Shown here: positions 12,258 to 24,558 of the stretch, one piece after another
How the letters are laid out: the number at the start of each line of letters is the position of its first letter
Numbering within the stretch: position 1 is the stretch's first letter
Notes under the pieces: generated by a model
What the model was told of the DNA's origin: nothing
The model's database searches: none
Seen by the model: the letters and a program-made list of their open reading frames with translations, nothing else
NCBI RefSeq assembly: GCF_008728515.1
Contig: NC_044977.1
Span: 165,959,139-166,023,138, forward strand
Source: Papio anubis
Taxonomy: Eukaryota > Chordata > Mammalia > Primates > Cercopithecidae
Direction: 5' to 3'
DNA: 64,000 nt
Made by a program: the position numbers and the translations under genes

Positions 12258-13690
12258 TGACTGGGCTGCTGTCCAAAATTTCTAAATTGCAAGAAGGAAA
12301 TAATGTTTTAAATGTCATGCCCCAAAAAGAGAAGACAATATACATAAAGTAGATTTTTAGGCCAGATATGGTAAATGCATAGTATCAAAATTAACTTCAT
12401 TTCTCCCAAATTAGTTTAAGTCCATAGGTCATAAATTCTAGCTAATGCACACATATGAGCATCTTGGTAAGGCTCAAATCAAGATTTTCTCCATCTCCCT
12501 CCTTCACTCAGATACCATGTAATTTCTTCTGTGGCTTCGGTGACATAGAGATACTGGGTTGTAGAAACACAATTTTTGCTGAGAAAATTGCTCTGAGATA
12601 ACTGCTTTCAGAGCTAAGCATTGGCTTATTTCCTAAATTTGGTGGAAGCTGTGAAATCTTGTGTATCTTGTTACATCTTTGACTTCCTAAAATTGAAGCT
12701 CAGCGGAGGCTTCAGTTAAGCGACTATGACTTTAAGAGCCAGGATGGAATTGTTGTCTTCCCAGTGAGAAGCAGCTCGAGACGCAGCTGCTTAAAGGAAC
12801 CACACCTCTCCCCAGGTCTTCCAAACACCTTGGCTGAAACTCGGCAGAAGCAGAAAAAAGGGAGACATAATTTCCTTGGATTTTTAACTCACTGGACACT
12901 AGATAATTTGATTTCAGTCTTGAATTACTTTGAATTTTATCTTCAGATTTTAACTGGCAGGGAAATTTAACATTTGGGTATTATTTATTCCTGTGAATTT
13001 GACACTAGAAAGTTTATTCAAATTTTATCATCTTCATGTTTATCATCTTTATGCTGGCATTTTATTACCAGCGTATCTTATTTATTCTCATTCTAGAATT
13101 CTCATTGTAGAATCCCTTATACACCATGTTGGACAACGTGGCTGGGCATAAGTTGGAATGCGAGATAGAATAAAAAGATAACTTTTTTATTTGTCAATGG
13201 AGTTTCCTTGAAGTTGAAAATGTACAGTTCTGACCCATTTTATAGCCTACCGGGGACAAAATATAAAGAACCCACCAGAGATAGGAGGAGGATACACAAC
13301 AGAACCTCAATTGGTACTTTCAGAGTAGATTTTGGAAAGTGGATCAGGACCATCCCGAATGATGTCTTACCTCCTCCCTTAGGGGTAATGGCCCCATGCC
13401 TGCTTGACCATAGTTCAATGACTTAAGCCAAATGTGTTAAGAAAGCATGAGTTTAGAGATCATTTGGAAAAGATTGCTTATTCCCCAAACCTTATAATGT
13501 TTTCTTTTGTCTTGTTTTTGCTGTCTTAAAAGCTTTAAATTTGTGGTTTTTAATATATGCAAAGAGCTCCTCTAGCTGTATTCTTCATTTGTTCTTTTAA
13601 AGAATTAGTTTTTAAAAGACAAGTAACTTTTCAATGAAAAAGGAAATGTAAGGAAGTTAAGACTGCTTTTTTTTTTTTTCCTTAAAATTT
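12258..13690. other. Intergenic sequence, no gene seen
   Basis: Frames at 12764-12970 and 13208-13426 are open but show no recognised domain or neighbouring exon signals. No repeat recognised. Confidence 0.4.
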
Positions 13691-13700
13691 TTCACCTGTA

Positions 13701-14000
13701 GCCAGGCGCAGTGGCTCACGCCTGTAATCCCAGCACTTTGGGAGGCTAAGGGAGGCAGATCACAAGGTCAGGAGATCGAGACCAGCCTGGCTAACGCGGT
13801 GAAACCCCATCTCTATGAAAAATATGAAAAATTAGCCTGGCATGGTGGCGGGTGCCTATAGTCCCAGCTACTCAGGAAGCTGAGGCAGGAGAATCGCTTG
13901 AACCCAGGAGGTAAAGATTGCAGTGAGCCAACATTGCGCCACTGCACTCCAGCCTGGACAACAGAGTGAGACTCTGTCTCAAAAAAAAAAAAAAAAAAAA
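13701..14000 (+). mobile_element. AluS
   Basis: Full-length Alu flanked by a ten-base target duplication, ttcacctgta, at 13691-13700 and 14001-14010. Confidence 0.92.
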
Positions 14001-14331
14001 TTCACCTGTAGTTCCATGCACAAGAGCCAGCTTTTAGTCCACTACACAAACATGAATCTCTCTACTCTTGGTGTGTTACGACATTTTAATCACCTGTGAC
14101 AGAAACTGCCGCCCAAGTTGGCTTAACCAACAAAGAAAATTAAACTTGGCATCACAAATCACACTACGAATTCGGACGGCCCACTAAAATGGATGGAATT
14201 CTTAGGCCTACAAAACTTCTAATATCATTCTGAACTATGTCTTCGCTGGGGCTGCATGTTAACCCTTCAATCACTTGTCAAGCTCTTAGGTGCTTTATGG
14301 AAAACAATAAATTTTAAAATCCAAAATCTAA

Positions 14332-14337
14332 TTTATT
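14332..14337 (-). terminator. EFHB: Polyadenylation signal AATAAA of EFHB
   Basis: The hexamer AATAAA occurs on the minus strand about 140 bases past the EFHB stop codon. It is the first perfect signal seen after the stop, so the 3' UTR is probably about 160 bases. Longer forms using later signals cannot be excluded. Confidence 0.6.
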
Positions 14338-14475
14338 AGCAACACATACAGGCATATGAGTCTTACCACTGTGATTGCTGAACTCTAACGTAATAGCTAA
14401 AGCCAGAATGGACTGAACATTTTAGATAAACACAGTTAATAATTCTTTTGCTTGAATGAAGGAAGTCCAAAAATA

Positions 14476-14649
14476 TCACATGGGTGTTTTACACTTGATC
14501 CTGTCTGCATGCCGCAGCTCATCTAGAACATTTCTGATGTTCTCAACACAAACTTCTCCTCTGTGATGCTTTTTTGATGCAAGATTCCATACATTTTCAA
14601 ATTCTTCATCAGAAAGCTTGACACCAATGTTACACAATATCTCTGCAAT
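14476..14649 (-). CDS. EFHB: EFHB terminal coding exon and stop
   Basis: This exon supplies the last 57 codons, IAEILCNIGVKLSDEEFENV to DRIKCKTPM, and the TGA stop at 14476-14478. The acceptor is TTTTTCTAG|ATT. The pattern (helix, SDEEFENVW, then a short strand, GEVCVENIRNVLDEL) looks like a degenerate EF-hand-type pair lacking calcium ligands; that is an inference from spacing. It is followed by a short 3' UTR with AATAAA at 14332-14337. Confidence 0.95.
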   Translation of the reverse strand: MAEILCNIGVKLSDEEFENVWNLASKKHHRGEVCVENIRNVLDELRHADRIKCKTPM

Positions 14650-14755
14650 CTAGAAAAAGGCATTTAAAATAAATAGGTCATTATTTATATGTTTTAAAAT
14701 TTGTAATGAAAACTACCTTTATAATATCTAAGACTATGGATTTTTTTCCAAAAAA

Positions 14756-14822
14756 GTATGTGTGTGTATATATTTGTGTGTGTGCATGTGCTTGTGTGTA
14801 TATATATATATATATATAAAAA
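14756..14822 (+). repeat. TG/TA-rich microsatellite
   Basis: Mixed GTGT and TATATA units in the last EFHB intron. Confidence 0.85.
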
Positions 14823-15077
14823 ATAAGGAAATATCAAAATTCTAATGCTGTCAGCTCACGAATAATTTTGTTATTATAAACATGAGGGTGTTCAAATACA
14901 CTAGCCAATATATAAAGTTACTTTCAACTTTAAATGTCTCAGTATTTTAAGGAGAAGTAGCAAAATTCAAGTAAAAAGGGTGAAAAAAGTAAAGAAGACT
15001 TGCTAGGTTTGAGTTTCATTTCAATCATTTATTGTCATTTTGGTCTTGTGTATGTCACCTAAGCCACTTGAACATTA

Positions 15078-15397
15078 GTTTTGTTTGTTTATTTATTTAT
15101 TTATTTATTTTTGAGACAGAGTCTCACTCTGTTGCCCAGGCTGGAGTGCAGTGGCGTGATCTTGGCTCACTGCAGCCTCTGCCTCCTGGGTACAAGTGAT
15201 TCTCCTGCATCAGCCTCCTGAGTAGCTGGGATTACAGGTGTGTGCTACCACACCTGGTCAATGTTTTTCTATTTTTAGTAGAGATGAAGTTACACCATGC
15301 TGGCCAGGCTGGTCTTGAACTCCCGACCTCAGATGATCCACCCACCTCAGCCTCCCAAAGTGCTGGGATTACAGGCATGAGCCACTAGGCGTGGCCA
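15078..15397 (-). mobile_element. AluS in EFHB intron
   Basis: Reverse Alu whose tail is a TTTA repeat (15091-15112). Confidence 0.9.
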
Positions 15398-16826
15398 AGT
15401 TTTATATTCTTTATAATACGAACATTTATAAAATGTATCTAACTGGCCTGTTGGAACTTTAACTACGTGTGCAAATGGCAGACAGATAGTGTACCCATGA
15501 TTAAGAGAGTACACTAAAAGTGGAGCACACTGAAAACCAACAACCTTTGGTTACTAATAATCCCTCTACAGTGATAATTATTAAAACAGATGAAGGTGGG
15601 GAAAAACATGCTTCTTATGTCTTAAGAAAAATATCAGAAAAGAAAGTAAGAACTAGTAGTGGGAATAAAATATGTGAAAACAAAATTTTTAAATGAAACT
15701 AAATTTAAAAGAAGAAGCATTTACTATGAAGCATTCAGGAAAAAAAAGGGGGGGGGAATGAAAAGGTTAGACAGCGAATAGCCAAAGAAATAAAATAGTT
15801 GCCGAATACATTTATTAAACAGAATCTCAACAATTAAAAAATCCCCTAGAAATGATGTACCCTTGTGGGAAATTAGTGTAATTAAATACAAATTAAGTAC
15901 TATTCAAATACAAATCAAATTCTGAAATTCAGAAGAGCAGAGCTGCTAGCAACTGCAGCTATAAAGCAAAAACACAATACCCTATGCATAGCTGGTAGTT
16001 CCCCACCCACTGGTAGTTTAAAAAGGCCCCTGCAGAGTGAGCTCCGGAATGGTTTGAGTCAGTCTTGAGCATCCCCTACCTTCTCCCCTGCTTCCTCCCC
16101 TACTCCTTGGGAAACTTTGCTCCAGTGGTTTGGCATTCTATCAGTAGTATGCTGACTACCTAACACGTCTACTGAAATCTATCCATCCTCAAGTCAACGT
16201 TATTATTCCAAGCAGGTCTTTGACTTCTTACTTTTTGCCTAGAATTGTGGGATAAAGGATGACTTCCTAGTTAAAAGAATGTTTAGGCATTATGAAACAA
16301 GCAGGAGATTTCTGTTTCTTTTGGAAACCCTAAAGTTCTATTTCATAGGCCTTTTAGAGTGATTGAGGGAAGTGAAAACACAATCAGGAGGTTTTCTTCT
16401 TCGATCCGCAGGAAGGATACCGGGTTCCTCCTTTGGAGCCAGGCATCAGCCTCTGTCTCCCCTTCCTCTCTGCCCTGCCTCCATGTGAAAGAATTGCTGG
16501 AATGCGTCTGCCATTAATTTGGTTAGTATTTAATAAGTTTCCGAGCCATCAATCCTTCATCTGAAGTCCGAGAAGGCATCGTATGTCTTTTCCTGTATCA
16601 TTTCTAGCTCCAGCTATGAAGGTTCTGAAGAAGCAAGTACTCCCTGAATTACACCTGCTTTCCATAAGCACAGATGTAGACAGGCTAGTCTAACTGAGCA
16701 CTGCTATAAATCTCTAGCTCTCAGCACCCCAGTGGCTATTCAGACCTAGCCGGTTGTATAACCCTGGCTTTATAACCCATCTACAAAGAGGATCATCTCG
16801 GATATGGCATCATGTTTTCTGAGTCA

Positions 16827-16865
<39 letters not shown>

Positions 16866-17342
16866 GTCAGATGTATGACTACCTGGGGTGTGGCAACAAG
16901 ACAGAATATTTTAAATCAATGCTTGTCACAGATAATCTGAGACATATGATACCAGTGGACAAGAAGGGTGGCAGAGTGACCATCTTCATGCCCACTCTTA
17001 GTTCTAGAGGCCCAAGGCCATCAGGATGCTTACATAAGGAAGGGATTGATCCTGTTCCTTTTCTCAACTAGAATAGTATCAAATGTTTTAGAAAAATATT
17101 TTTCTTCTTTACATGGACCATATTGAATGTACAATATGAATTTACTATTCCTATCACAGTCTAAATTCTACCTCAAGAATTGTACCAGATGTCACAACCA
17201 AGTTGAGCATTATTCATCAAGAATCCTATACTTGGGGATCCTGTAGACTTTTGTAAATATAAAAACCCAAGTTTTGAAAAGTCTAAAATAGTAGTCGTTG
17301 ATAGATAAAACATTTCCATTTTTGTATGCTCATATGTTATAC
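15398..17342. other. EFHB intron, largely unrecognised
   Basis: AT-rich intron with a G run at 15750 and a (TAAA)n repeat at 16828-16865. Open frames at 16871-17071 on both strands lack support. Confidence 0.5.
16828..16865 (+). repeat. (TAAA)n microsatellite
   Basis: Nine or so perfect units. Confidence 0.95.
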
Positions 17343-17524
17343 CTCTTCTTTTGATCTGGTCTTGAAGAAGTCTCTTTCAAACACTCCTTTCTGGGCAAAG
17401 ATGGTAGGATATAATAGTGAATACGCACTACCTTCTTCACCATAATTAGTTCTGTCACTGATGCGACGAATTCGGGGAGCAGGAATGTCAGATCGAATGG
17501 TTGGAACTCCACAAATGGGGTAAC
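17343..17524 (-). CDS. EFHB: EFHB coding exon
   Basis: This 182-base exon completes a Cys codon and encodes YPICGVPTIRSDIPAPRIRR through FFKTRSKEE (phase 1 in, phase 0 out). The acceptor is ATGACCTAG|GT and the donor GAG|GTATAA. It includes an arginine-rich stretch (APRIRRISDRTNYGEEG), a style common in proteins lining doublet microtubules (inference). Confidence 0.94.
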
Positions 17525-17789
17525 CTAGGTCATTGATGAGGAAAGAAAACCGACATTCTAAAACAAAGCTGTGTAATACAGCCACCAGTCACATGTGCAT
17601 ACTGAGCACTTAAAACGTGGCTAGGAAGAATTTTGGTGTAATCCAAATGTAAAATTCAAACATCTTAGTACAAAAAAGCAAAATATTTAATAATTTTTAT
17701 ATTGATTAGTTATTGAAATAATATTTTGAATATATATAGTATTAAAATAAATTTCACCTGTTTCTTTTTTTTTTAACATGGCTTTTTTT

Positions 17790-18105
17790 TTTTTCTTTTT
17801 CTTTTTCTTTTTTGAGACAGAGTCTTACTCTGTCACCCAGGTTAGAATGCAGTGGCCTGATCACAGCTCACTGCAGCCTTGAACTCCTGGACTCAAGTGA
17901 TCCTCCCACCTCAGCCTCCCAGGTTGCTGAGATTACAGGAGTTTGCCACCATGCCCAGCTAATTTTTGTAATTTTTGTAATTTTTCTAGAGACAGAGTCT
18001 CACTATGTTGCCCAGGCTGGTCTTGAACTCCTCACCTCAAGTGATCCTCCCACCTTGGCCTCCCAAGGTGCTGGGATTACAGGCATGAGCCACCATGCCC
18101 AGCAT
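17790..18105 (-). mobile_element. AluJ-like element
   Basis: Reverse, older Alu. The 101-codon plus frame across it is ordinary Alu translation. Confidence 0.88.
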
Positions 18106-18355
18106 GATTTTCTTTAATGCTAAAAAGTTTGTAAATGCACAGATGACTTCAATTTTATTTCTACTGGACAACACAGTGTAAAGAGAGTAACAAGATTTCA
18201 TTACTCTAGAATATATAGCATGTCTATAAAAATCCAGTTGAGAAAAATATGTAAATCCTCAGTCATGTCCTTATTCAATGATGTGATCTTGATCAACATA
18301 AAATAGTTTTTCTAAATCACCAATATTCATCATGCTTCATATTGATATATGGATG

Positions 18356-18804
18356 TTATAGGTTGAATTGTCTCCTCCCAAAACATATATGGTGAAGTCC
18401 TAACCTCCACTATCTCAGAGTGTGATGTTATTTGGAAATAAGGTCATTTCAGGTGTAATTAATTAAGATGATGTCACACTGGAGTATGGTGGGCCCCTAA
18501 CCTAATATGGCTAGAGTTCTTGTAAAACGGAGAAATTTGGACACAGACATGAAAATGGGGAGAACACCACGTGAAGATGAAGGCAGAGATCAGGATGATG
18601 CTGAAGGAGCCAAGTGGTGCCAAAGACTGCTAGTAAATCATCAGAAACCAGGGGAGAGGCATGGACAGATTCTCCTTTACAGTCCACCAGAGGAACCAAT
18701 CCTACTGACACCTTGCATTTCAAGCCTCCAGAACTGTGAGACGATAAAATTCTGTTAAGACACCGGTTTGTGGTGCTGTGATATAGCAGCTCCAGCAAAC
18801 TAAC
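18356..18804 (+). mobile_element. MLT1-type solo LTR (MaLR)
   Basis: Shows the MLT1 landmarks in order: ttgaattgtctcctccc, ttatttggaaataaggtca, the gggcccctaa region, cctccagaactgtgagacga and the gcaaactaac end. It looks complete and unpaired. Confidence 0.85.
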
Positions 18805-19213
18805 ATGGGGAATGAATATGCAGAGAAATGTTATGTAAAAGCTCTTTAAATATTTGAAGGCAGATATATATGGAGCTAAGAATCATATGGTTTTAAAATC
18901 ATCTAATATTAATACTTGGTGGAATCTGAATTACTATGATGTATAACATTCGATGTTCTGATCTATAATGGTTTCCATTTCATTAATATGCAAAGAATCG
19001 TTTTACTTTGGTCATCGTTGGCAATTCAGTTCAATCAACATTTATATGTGGGCCTCTCCTCCCCAGGTAGTTAGAATACGAATTAAATGCAAGGTACAAG
19101 GCTTTAAGAAACAGTCTAACGGAGAAAGGCAGGGGACAATGCAAGGACAGACAAAGGACAGTTTGCTTCCACATTTGTTGATGCTTTTAAAACTTGACAA
19201 ATAAGTGACATAC
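18805..19213. other. EFHB intron, nothing recognised
   Basis: Single-copy-looking intron next to the exon donor. Confidence 0.4.
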
Positions 19214-19426
19214 AAGTAGCAGGAACGGCTCCTACAACTGCATTGATCTCAGAAGAAGTTGTCTTATAGTAGTTGGAAACTTTATCACTTGGTCTCAGAA
19301 GAGTCCGAAGAGTCTTTTCTGTGCTCCCTGGTTCTTTTAAGACAATATCTTCTGGCTTTATGAGGAGAGCTGGTTCAGGTTCTTCAACATTAGTCTCAGT
19401 AGGGTTTACACAATCTGGTTTTCTAC
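19214..19426 (-). CDS. EFHB: EFHB coding exon (acidic linker after EF-hands)
   Basis: This 213-base exon begins RKPDCVNPTETNVEEPEPAL after a split Gly codon and ends AVVGAVPAT plus one base (phase 1 in and out). The acceptor follows a long T tract ending CTTAAAG; the donor is ACTT|GTATGT. The first part is acidic and proline-rich, likely a flexible linker (inference); the end, SDKVSNYYKTTSSEINAVVG, returns to ordered-looking text. The plus-strand frame 19273-19551 is a shadow. Confidence 0.93.
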
Positions 19427-19747
19427 CTTTAAGAAAAAAAAAAAAGGAAAGAAAAAATGCAGGAATACATTACTACTTAGTGCTTGCTGCTCTGCAACAG
19501 GATAAGTTTTCCCATCTAGTTTCCTCTTGCAAATGGAAACAGCTGGCATGACCCCTCCCAGCACCTAACTGTGGAAGAGTAAGTTCAGGCCAATGTCATA
19601 CACCAGGAAATCTGAACATGGCCTAATGTTTTCTTCTGCCACTCCACTCACTTTATTCTAGAATAAAGCTTTGGAATATGAGAGACCAAATGTAAACATA
19701 GAATTCGTTTATTTCTTTTCTTAAAAAAAAAAAAAAAAAATAGAGCA

Positions 19748-20045
19748 GGTGGGCAAGGTGGCTCACACCTGTAATCCCAACACTTTGGGAGGCCGAGGCG
19801 GGCAGATCACCTGAAGTCAGGAGTTCGAGACCAGCCTGGCCAACATGATGAAACCCCTTCTCTACTAAAAACATAAAAATTAGCCGGACGTGGTGGCGGG
19901 CGCCTGTAATCCCAGCTACTCGGGAGGCTAAGACAGGACAATCGCTTGAATCCGGGAGGCGGAGGTTGCAGTGAGCCGAGATTGCGCCATTGCACTCCAG
20001 CCTGGGGGACAAGAGCCAGACTTCGTCTCAAAAAAAAAAAAAAAA
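19748..20045 (+). mobile_element. AluS
   Basis: Full-length Alu with A tail in the EFHB intron. Confidence 0.92.
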
Positions 20046-20579
20046 GTGTATTTTAATATTTAACTTGAACTACAGAGTTTTTCCTAGCACTATGCCCTAG
20101 GGAGAAATAAGACAAGACATGCTTGTAGTTGAAAATTCCACACCTACTTGACTGGGGGGAGTGTGCGTTACAACTTCGAGAGAGATGGTAAGAACTCACT
20201 GTGAGCTCAAGAACTGTTTCTACAACTAATTCCTGACAAGTTAGTGTACAAAAGAAAACCCTGAGATAGAACTGAAGTTGTAAGACTCTGTCCTCTTTTG
20301 CGGATTTGCTTTGCTGAGTCAATTCTGCAATTTAGGAATAAATTCCTGCAATCTTTTTCCGATCTGGTTACTACATATGTACCACTAGAGAGCGCTGTGG
20401 TGTTTCCATCTTCAGAAAAATTCTAAAGGTTCTGGGAGACCCCAAGTAAGGGTTGCAAAGGCAAGTGGCCTGCTGGTATTAGAGAAGGGTGGATACCCTG
20501 GCAAACTGGAAAAGACTTACCTCTCTGAAGAACGCATTCCTCCCCACAACCCCACCTCTCCCCACACTCAGTTCCTGCC

Positions 20580-20935
20580 AACGGCTGTTATGAAAATGCT
20601 CAGGACTACTGTTCCAGATCCTCTAATCCTCCACCTCACCAAAAGTGGAAATCTGGACAAAGTTTGAAAAAGAATTTCTCAAAAAAATTGAAAGATTACT
20701 TACCCACTTTTCTCCAAAAGTCAACAGTAAGATAGAATTTGATATCAGAAAAATTTTGGCAGAACATTCCTGGGCCCCCTCTAGACCTACTGACCACAGA
20801 CTTAACAGTTTCTACCCTAAAATCATAGAAGATGAAAATCCTCAAAAACTCTATTGAAAATGGCTGAAGAAATTAGGATCCAAAAACCAGAAACAATTTG
20901 AAGAATTATCTGGTCTGAAATAAGCTTTTTGTTCT
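20580..20935 (+). pseudogene. Unidentified coding-like segment
   Basis: The frame 20645-20857 (MEIWTKFEKEFLKKIERLL to NPQKLY) has an amino-acid mix more like a protein than like intron or repeat. After one stop the same frame continues with readable text (KWLKKLGSKNQKQFEELSGL). I do not recognise the family, see no poly-A tail and no strong splice signals. It could be a worn retrocopy fragment or an unlisted transposon piece; chance is possible. Confidence 0.3.
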
Positions 20936-21272
20936 ACCATTACTTCATGAGTTGTGCCAAGAAGGAAGCTCTGTCAGCCCGTTTATGAAAGAGTCGGAGT
21001 ACAGCTGTTTTCTATAAAAAGCTTCATTAGGTAGGGAAGATTCTGATGCCTTCCTAGTGGATAGAATAGAAAGGCTAACCCATAAGGGCTCGCATCATCA
21101 GGAGAGACCAAAATTTGGTTTTGACTTCACAGAAAGGCATGACTCAAGAGTAAAAGTGAAAATAGTAGTTATCTCCACTTTTTAGAAAAGAGACATCCCA
21201 AGAGGAAATAAAAATGTAAATATCTTTTTAAAAAGTTGAACCTCTAATAATTAAGATACAAAAATTAGGGTA

Positions 21273-21517
21273 GGCCGGGTGCAGTGGCTCATGCCTGTAA
21301 TCCCAGCATATTGGGAGGCCGAGGAGGGAAGATCCCTCAAGCCAGGAGTTTACAACCAGCATGGGCAATACAGCCACTCAAGAGGCTGAGGCAGGAGAAT
21401 CACCTGAGCCCAGGAGTTCAAGGCTGCAGTCAGCTATGATTGCACCACTGCACTCCAGCCTGGGCAAGTAGAGTGAGACATTGTCTCAACAAAATAAAAA
21501 AATTAAAAAAAAAAAAG
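21273..21517 (+). mobile_element. AluJ-like, internally deleted
   Basis: Left monomer joined to the right monomer with the linker region lost. Confidence 0.85.
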
Positions 21518-21908
21518 GTAAGGCAAATAAGGTATTATTATAAAGCAACTAAAGTACAAGAATGTAAGAATGTTTGAAATAACACTCAGTGGTAGCAAGA
21601 TTGGAGTAAAACCTCACAGACTTAGCTGATAAAATTGCAAATCAGTAAAATCATTTAGAAAAGCAAAATGAAAATAGAGTTACTTCTGAGACAATAATAA
21701 CAGTCATAAGAAATGAGAAATAAAAAGCTTTTTGAGATATGATCATTATAACATTATGCATATTACTTTTAAAATATCTAGAAACAGCCTAAATTTCAGA
21801 GAGTGAAGAAATGGCTTAGTAAATCATAATACATCAGCATGAGGGAACTGAAATGTAGTTCATAGAAACCAAAAAAGCATTTCTTCATTCCTTAGAAATA
21901 CGAAAGCT

Positions 21909-22235
21909 GGCTGGGCATGTTGGCTCATGTCGGTCATCCTAGCACTTTGGGAGGCCAAGACAGAAGGATCACTTGAAGCCAGGAGTTCAAGGCCAGCCTA
22001 GGCAACATGGTGAAACCCTGTCTCTGCTAAAAATACAAAAAAATTAGCCAGGCATGGTGGCACGCACTTCCCGTAATCCCAGCTACTCTGGAGGCTGAGG
22101 CACAAGAATCACTTGAGCCCGGGGGGGCAGAGAGTGCAGTGAACCGAGATCACACCACTGCACTCCAGCCTGGGTAACAGAGCAAGACCCTGTCAAAAAA
22201 AAAAAAAAAAGAAAGAAAGAAAGAAGAAGAAGAGA
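21909..22235 (+). mobile_element. Alu with GAAA/GAAG tail
   Basis: Full-length Alu; the tail runs into GAAA and GAAG units. Confidence 0.9.
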
Positions 22236-22371
22236 AATGTGAAAGCTAAATTTTAAAAAGCCTTATATAGTAAGTTCAGTGTTATTTTAGACATGCTTAA
22301 AATATGTACATGTACACGTATGTATATATGTATATCTATACATGTAATGATACAAGAAGATAAAATGTAGG

Positions 22372-22580
22372 CCAGAGGTATCCAACCATTTGCCTTCCCT
22401 GGGCCTCACTGGAAGAAGAAGACTTGTCTTGGGCCACACATAAAATACATTAACAGTAAGGACAGCTGATGAGCTTAAAAAAAAACTGCAAAAAAACTCA
22501 CAGCGTTTTAAGAGAGTTTACAAATGTGTGTCGGGCAGCATTCAAAGCTGTCTTGAACCACGGGTTAGGCAAGCTTGACG
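22372..22580 (+). mobile_element. hAT-Charlie (MER1-like) fossil
   Basis: The text gccttccctgggcctcactg, ttgggccacacataaaatac and the aggcaagcttg end matches a common non-autonomous hAT element. Family name uncertain. Confidence 0.65.
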
Positions 22581-23066
22581 TCAACATCATAATATTTGAA
22601 TCAAAAGTAAAGATTATGCTGTTTTTCCTTTTTATACAAAATTTTTAAAATCTAATTTTGTGTCAAATTCTGTGTTTCTGGGGAAAGGGAACTAATTACT
22701 CAGATAATCGTTTTTAAACAGGTTTCTGAGAAACTGTCTTTCATATTTTGAGCTTCAGTGTAAGTTTTGTGCTCTTAATGTTTTTGAATAAATAATACAT
22801 GGTTCCAAACTCAAAAGATACAAAAACATAGGTTAAAAAGTGAGTCTCATTGCCACCCTGTCCCTCAGCCATCCAACTGCCTCTTCCTGGAAATAATAAA
22901 TGTTATTGATTCTTTCCTACACTACCACAGATAGTCTATGCACAAACAAGCAAATAAACACCATGTATATGTGTATATTTTTATTTTTCATATAATATTA
23001 AAGTTGAATATAGCTGAGCTCCTAGCAAAATTAAAATACAGAAGTCCATTTAAGAATTCAGTAAAT

Positions 23067-23205
23067 GGCTAAGCATGCTGGCTCACACCAATAATCCCAG
23101 CCCTTTGGGAGGCCAAAGCAAGAGAATCCCTTGAACCCAGGAGTTTGAGACCAGCCTGGGCAACATAGTGAGACCTCGTCTGTGTTAAAAATAATAATAA
23201 TAAAC
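23067..23205 (+). mobile_element. Alu left monomer (partial)
   Basis: Half Alu ending in an AAT tail, 50 bases from the EF-hand exon donor. Confidence 0.8.
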
Positions 23206-23255
23206 TTTCAATTATTTTGAAAAAATAATTCATCAAACCTTCAAGAATTAAATAC

Positions 23256-23463
23256 CTTTAATAATGACCCTCTCTTCATACTCTTTAAGAAGCATTTTGT
23301 CTTTCCAGTTAAGAAAATTTGCAAATTCCAGATAGTTAATGAAGCCATCATTATCCACATCACAGTAGTCAAATAGCTGGTCCAGGAGCTTGTCATCTAA
23401 ACTCAAGTTGGCCTGGTCACAAGCTTCCCGCAGTTCGGCTTTATCTATCATCCCATCTCCCTT
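23256..23463 (-). CDS. EFHB: EFHB coding exon carrying the EF-hand pair
   Basis: This 208-base exon (phase 0 in, phase 1 out) starts KGDGMIDKAEL, completing EF-hand loop 1, and holds the full loop 2, DVDNDGFINYLE, flanked by the helices LDQLFDYC and FANFLNW. Loop 2 has the canonical ligands D1, D3, D5, N9 backbone side and E12, with Gly6 and Ile8. Loop 1 has D1, D5, G6, I8 and E12 but Lys at position 3, so calcium binding there may be weak. The acceptor is TGTATAACAG|AAG and the donor AAAG|GTATTT. EF-hand pairs bind calcium cooperatively; in EFHB they are linked to calcium sensing. Confidence 0.95.
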
Positions 23464-24542
23464 CTGTTATACAGGAAGCAAAAGAACAGAAAATGGGAGT
23501 TGTCTTCAAGAGCAGAGTGGGCAACATTATTTAGTTTAAGAAAAAAACTGTTTCATCACATACATTCAAATTTGTCCCAATTTTCACAGAAGAGGAGTCA
23601 AATATGCTGTTTAGACCGCGGTAGAGCAGTGTTACCATGATAAGGGCTTGACGTTTCATGTGACCAATGGGTGTGTACTTTTGACAGCTCTCTACAATTG
23701 TTTATCCTTACAAAGTTTTTAACACCTTCTGTGTTTTCACCCGGCAATAAATGGTCCTTCATTTCACTGCCTGTTATTGAGGAGAAATTGGGGAGATAGT
23801 TGCAGGACAAGTTCACGGAGGTGGGTTCAAAGACAGTTGTCTGGTTTTGATAACACTCCTATGGGCAAGAGGGACATGCTCCCAGTCTGATGGTCAGCCC
23901 CACTGTAACAAGTAACACAAAGATTCATCCTGGTAAGTAGGGGGAGGAGGGTGGAGGGAAAAAGTCTCATCTCTTTTCAGACAGCATTTAAAGGCAGAAG
24001 TACCCACACTGAGTATGAACAGAGGGAAACGTATAAGGGCTCTCAGCAGAAACTGGCTGATTCACTTGGGAGATGAAGGGGCAGAGCACACAATGCTTGT
24101 TAAGGAAGAATGTTAACAACTGGGACATCTTAGCACTCAGCCCCTCCTACAGTCTATCAAGCCAACCTTAAACCCATTCAGAGATGATGGCAAGGTCCCA
24201 GTTTTCTTGTTTGTTTCTGCAGTGGATTCTGGCTGCTATAGGGGAGCTTTGGCCCCCACGAAGAGACTTCCCTGAGAGGAAATAACTCCCAAGAGAAATC
24301 ATAAATGAGTCACTGCATACTATTTAAGCTCTTACTGCCCAGGACTGGATTTACAATGCTGATGGAGGCAATCCCCTGGAGAATGAGAAACTGACTTGAT
24401 GAATTATAAATTCTTGCAGTCAGACCCACAGCCCTGGAAAACTTCCCTACTTAACCCTTGTATTCAAACAGAATGAGAACTTAAAACATATGATCTTGAC
24501 AATAGAGCTGCAAATGCCCTGGATTAAAGTAGACTCCTTTAT
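23464..24542. other. EFHB intron upstream of the EF-hand exon
   Basis: No repeat recognised. The frame 23598-23816 has no supporting signals. Confidence 0.4.
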
Positions 24543-24558
24543 AAAAGTCTCTACTACA

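Noticed and set aside
17812..18117. 101-codon plus-strand frame
   Set aside because: Pure Alu translation.
23598..23816. 72-codon minus frame as an alternative EFHB exon
   Set aside because: No acceptor and donor pair in frame, and the exon at 23463 already joins in phase to 31005.
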